This document shows, in pieces, positions 31,568 through 32,905 of a stretch of DNA of 32,905 nt. The number at the start of each line of letters is the position of its first letter. The first letter of the stretch is position 1. The position numbers were made by a program, and so were the translations under genes. Origin of the DNA: CAYXRK01 sp964467615 (lineage in GTDB: Bacteria > Hydrogenedentota > Hydrogenedentia > Hydrogenedentales > GCA-2746185); contig CAYXRK010000032.1 of the NCBI GenBank assembly GCA_964467615.1, positions 1-32,905 on the forward strand. Direction: 5' to 3'. The notes beneath the pieces were generated by a model. It made no database searches and was not told the origin of the DNA. It was given only the letters and a program-made list of their open reading frames with translations.

Positions 31568-32905
31568 TGGAGTCACAGAAGTTGACGAAGCTATGCGAGT
31601 CGTGGTGGGGCCGTCTCGCCCACGCGAACCGCGCGGACCTCGAAACCTGCGCCACACAGTTCCTCGATCTCCTCGGCTGGCCCGCCGCCGCGAAGTCCGA
31701 ATCCACGAACGACGGCGTGCCCACGGGCCCCATCTGCTTCACGCTCAAAGCCGGCGGCGACGACACCATCGTCGCATGGTTCGCCATGCCCGGCGCGCTC
31801 GACCCGCCCACCTCGCTCGTCGAACACGGTCTCGACTTCTGCGAACTGCCCCGCGTCCTCGCCACGGCCTCGCGACGCCGCCGCGCGCCTTACGCGTTCG
31901 TCACCGACCTCTCGCGCTCCTACTTCTACGACGTTGAAACTGACGAATTGCTGCTCTACGCAGACACCCCGGACCTCTTCAACCGCGATCTTGCCCCCGT
32001 CCTCTCGCGCTCGAGCATCGAGCGCGGCGATCTCGAAGACCTCCGCCGTCCCCCGCGCAGCGCCCTCGCCCGCCAACTCCGCGACTGGTGTACCGCGTGG
32101 CGCGAGGTGCTCGTCCGCGAGCAAGGCGTCCGCGAAGAGACCGCCGAGGCCGCCCTCGACCGCCTCCTCCTGCTCCGCTTCCTCTTCGATCACGACATCC
32201 TCAAGCGCTCCGATTGGCGCCTCCGTCAACGGTTCGACGACCTCCTCACCCGCGCCTTCGAGACCTCCACCCCCAACTGCGGCGGCGCGCTCACCTCTCT
32301 CTTCCACGACCTCTGGTTCGATTGGAAAGCCGAACTCTTCGCGCCCATGCCCGAACTCGACCGCGCGCTCGAGGACGATGCCATCGCCCGCCCGATGCTC
32401 CGCGAGTTTGCGCTCATGTCCCGCGCGAAATTCACCATCGGCGCAATCCTCGAATCCTTCAACTACGGCGACGCCATGGAAAAAGCCCGCGTCCGCCTCG
32501 TCCCCGAACCCGACGAATCCCGCTCCCGCTTCCTCGGCAAACAATCCCTCGCCACCATCGACGCCGCCCGCGTCACCATCGACCTCGCCGAAGAAGGTTA
32601 CCGCGCGATCTTCCATTGGTTCGACGAACTCGTCAACGCGTACGAGCGTCTCGGCGTGCAGTTCGACGCCCAGACCTACGACCCCCAACGCACCCCCAGC
32701 GACCTCGATCTCTTCCAATGGGGCGAACTCGACGCCACCCGCCCCACCGCCCTCTGCGACAAATTCCAACACGCCGTCGAAAAAGGCCTAGTCATCTACT
32801 ACAGCACCCCCCGCCAATTTCGCACCGGCCGCCTCATGCTCTACCTCCCCCTCGTCGCCTCCTACCGCGACTCCCGCCACCGCTTCGACCAATTCCCCCA
32901 AATCG
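31567..32905 (+). CDS. Large unrecognised protein, partial (runs off right edge); PglX/Eco57I-like N-terminal region possible
   Basis: My translation is open for 446 codons to the window edge. It starts MESQKLTKLCESWWGRLAHA, one base into the previous stop. A first domain (about 1-145) is alpha/beta and may be a nuclease-like or sensor domain (YAFVTDLSRSYFYDVETDEL). Next comes a helical region: AEAALDRLLLLRFLFDHDIL, then SLFHDLWFDWKAELFAPMPE and ELDRALEDDAI. This order resembles the region before the methylase core in PglX/BrxX and Eco57I-like proteins. YYSTPRQF (about 412-419) recalls their YYTP motif. The methylase motifs themselves would lie outside the window, so function is not established. 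No frameshift was found. Confidence 0.6.
   Translation, partial: MESQKLTKLCESWWGRLAHANRADLETCATQFLDLLGWPAAAKSESTNDGVPTGPICFTLKAGGDDTIVAWFAMPGALDPPTSLVEHGLDFCELPRVLATASRRRRAPYAFVTDLSRSYFYDVETDELLLYADTPDLFNRDLAPVLSRSSIERGDLEDLRRPPRSALARQLRDWCTAWREVLVREQGVREETAEAALDRLLLLRFLFDHDILKRSDWRLRQRFDDLLTRAFETSTPNCGGALTSLFHDLWFDWKAELFAPMPELDRALEDDAIARPMLREFALMSRAKFTIGAILESFNYGDAMEKARVRLVPEPDESRSRFLGKQSLATIDAARVTIDLAEEGYRAIFHWFDELVNAYERLGVQFDAQTYDPQRTPSDLDLFQWGELDATRPTALCDKFQHAVEKGLVIYYSTPRQFRTGRLMLYLPLVASYRDSRHRFDQFPQI

Noticed and set aside
31591..32772. 393-codon minus-strand frame at the right edge
   Set aside because: The plus frame is open through the whole stretch, starts in a TGATG overlap with the regulator and reads as a natural protein; the minus frame is low-complexity Glu/Gly/Val.
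1..32905. CRISPR arrays, tRNA or rRNA genes, insertion sequences
   Set aside because: By eye I found no regularly spaced repeats, no cloverleaf or rRNA sequence and no transposase. A dedicated scan (tRNAscan-SE, Infernal, ISfinder) would be decisive.

Overview
The window is high-GC bacterial DNA. Genes are tightly packed, the start sites have Shine-Dalgarno sequences, and several proteins carry Sec, Tat or lipoprotein export signals. The organism is probably a free-living Gram-negative-type bacterium outside the Proteobacteria. The Glu-Gly repeat linker in a DUF4382-type lipoprotein, the PIN toxin pair, the ceramidase-like hydrolase and the mix of secreted catabolic enzymes recall the Planctomycetota/Hydrogenedentota neighbourhood. 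No marker gene is present, so this placement is weak inference.

Left third (1-13809, minus strand): an apparently complete respiratory complex I operon in the order nuoA-B-CD-E-F-G-H-I-J-K-L-M-N, with nuoN cut by the left edge. Genes abut or overlap by 1-4 bases almost throughout. NuoC and NuoD are fused. All iron-sulfur ligands are visible, including the extra N7 cluster of NuoG.

Middle (13810-18856, plus strand): a PLP-dependent DegT/DnrJ/EryC1-type aminotransferase, an exported beta-lactamase-fold serine hydrolase, a DUF4382-type lipoprotein with an 18-bp tandem repeat coding for Glu-Gly, a terminator-like hairpin, and an enoyl-CoA hydratase. Third-codon-position use changes sharply at about 17.7-18.0 kb: same-strand genes go from GCG-type to GCC-type codons.

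Right part (18857-30667, both strands): a VapBC-like toxin-antitoxin pair, an exported beta-propeller protein with a His-rich N-terminus, an NfeD-like/flotillin pair, a Tat-exported intradiol dioxygenase downstream of a TauD-type dioxygenase, a neutral-ceramidase-like hydrolase, an AhpD-like protein overlapping a mycofactocin-type short-chain dehydrogenase, and an exported CocE/NonD-type hydrolase. Together these suggest breakdown of lipids, esters and aromatic compounds outside the cytoplasm, coupled to oxidation inside and electron entry at complex I. That link is inference.

Right edge (30894-32905, plus strand): a near-consensus sigma70 promoter drives a two-gene unit. The first gene is a winged-helix protein whose C-terminal half looks like an inactive MNT-type nucleotidyltransferase domain. 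The second is a large unrecognised protein cut by the window edge, whose first 446 residues resemble the helical region that precedes the methylase in PglX/Eco57I-type enzymes. This unit is the best candidate for an undescribed (possibly defence-related) system.
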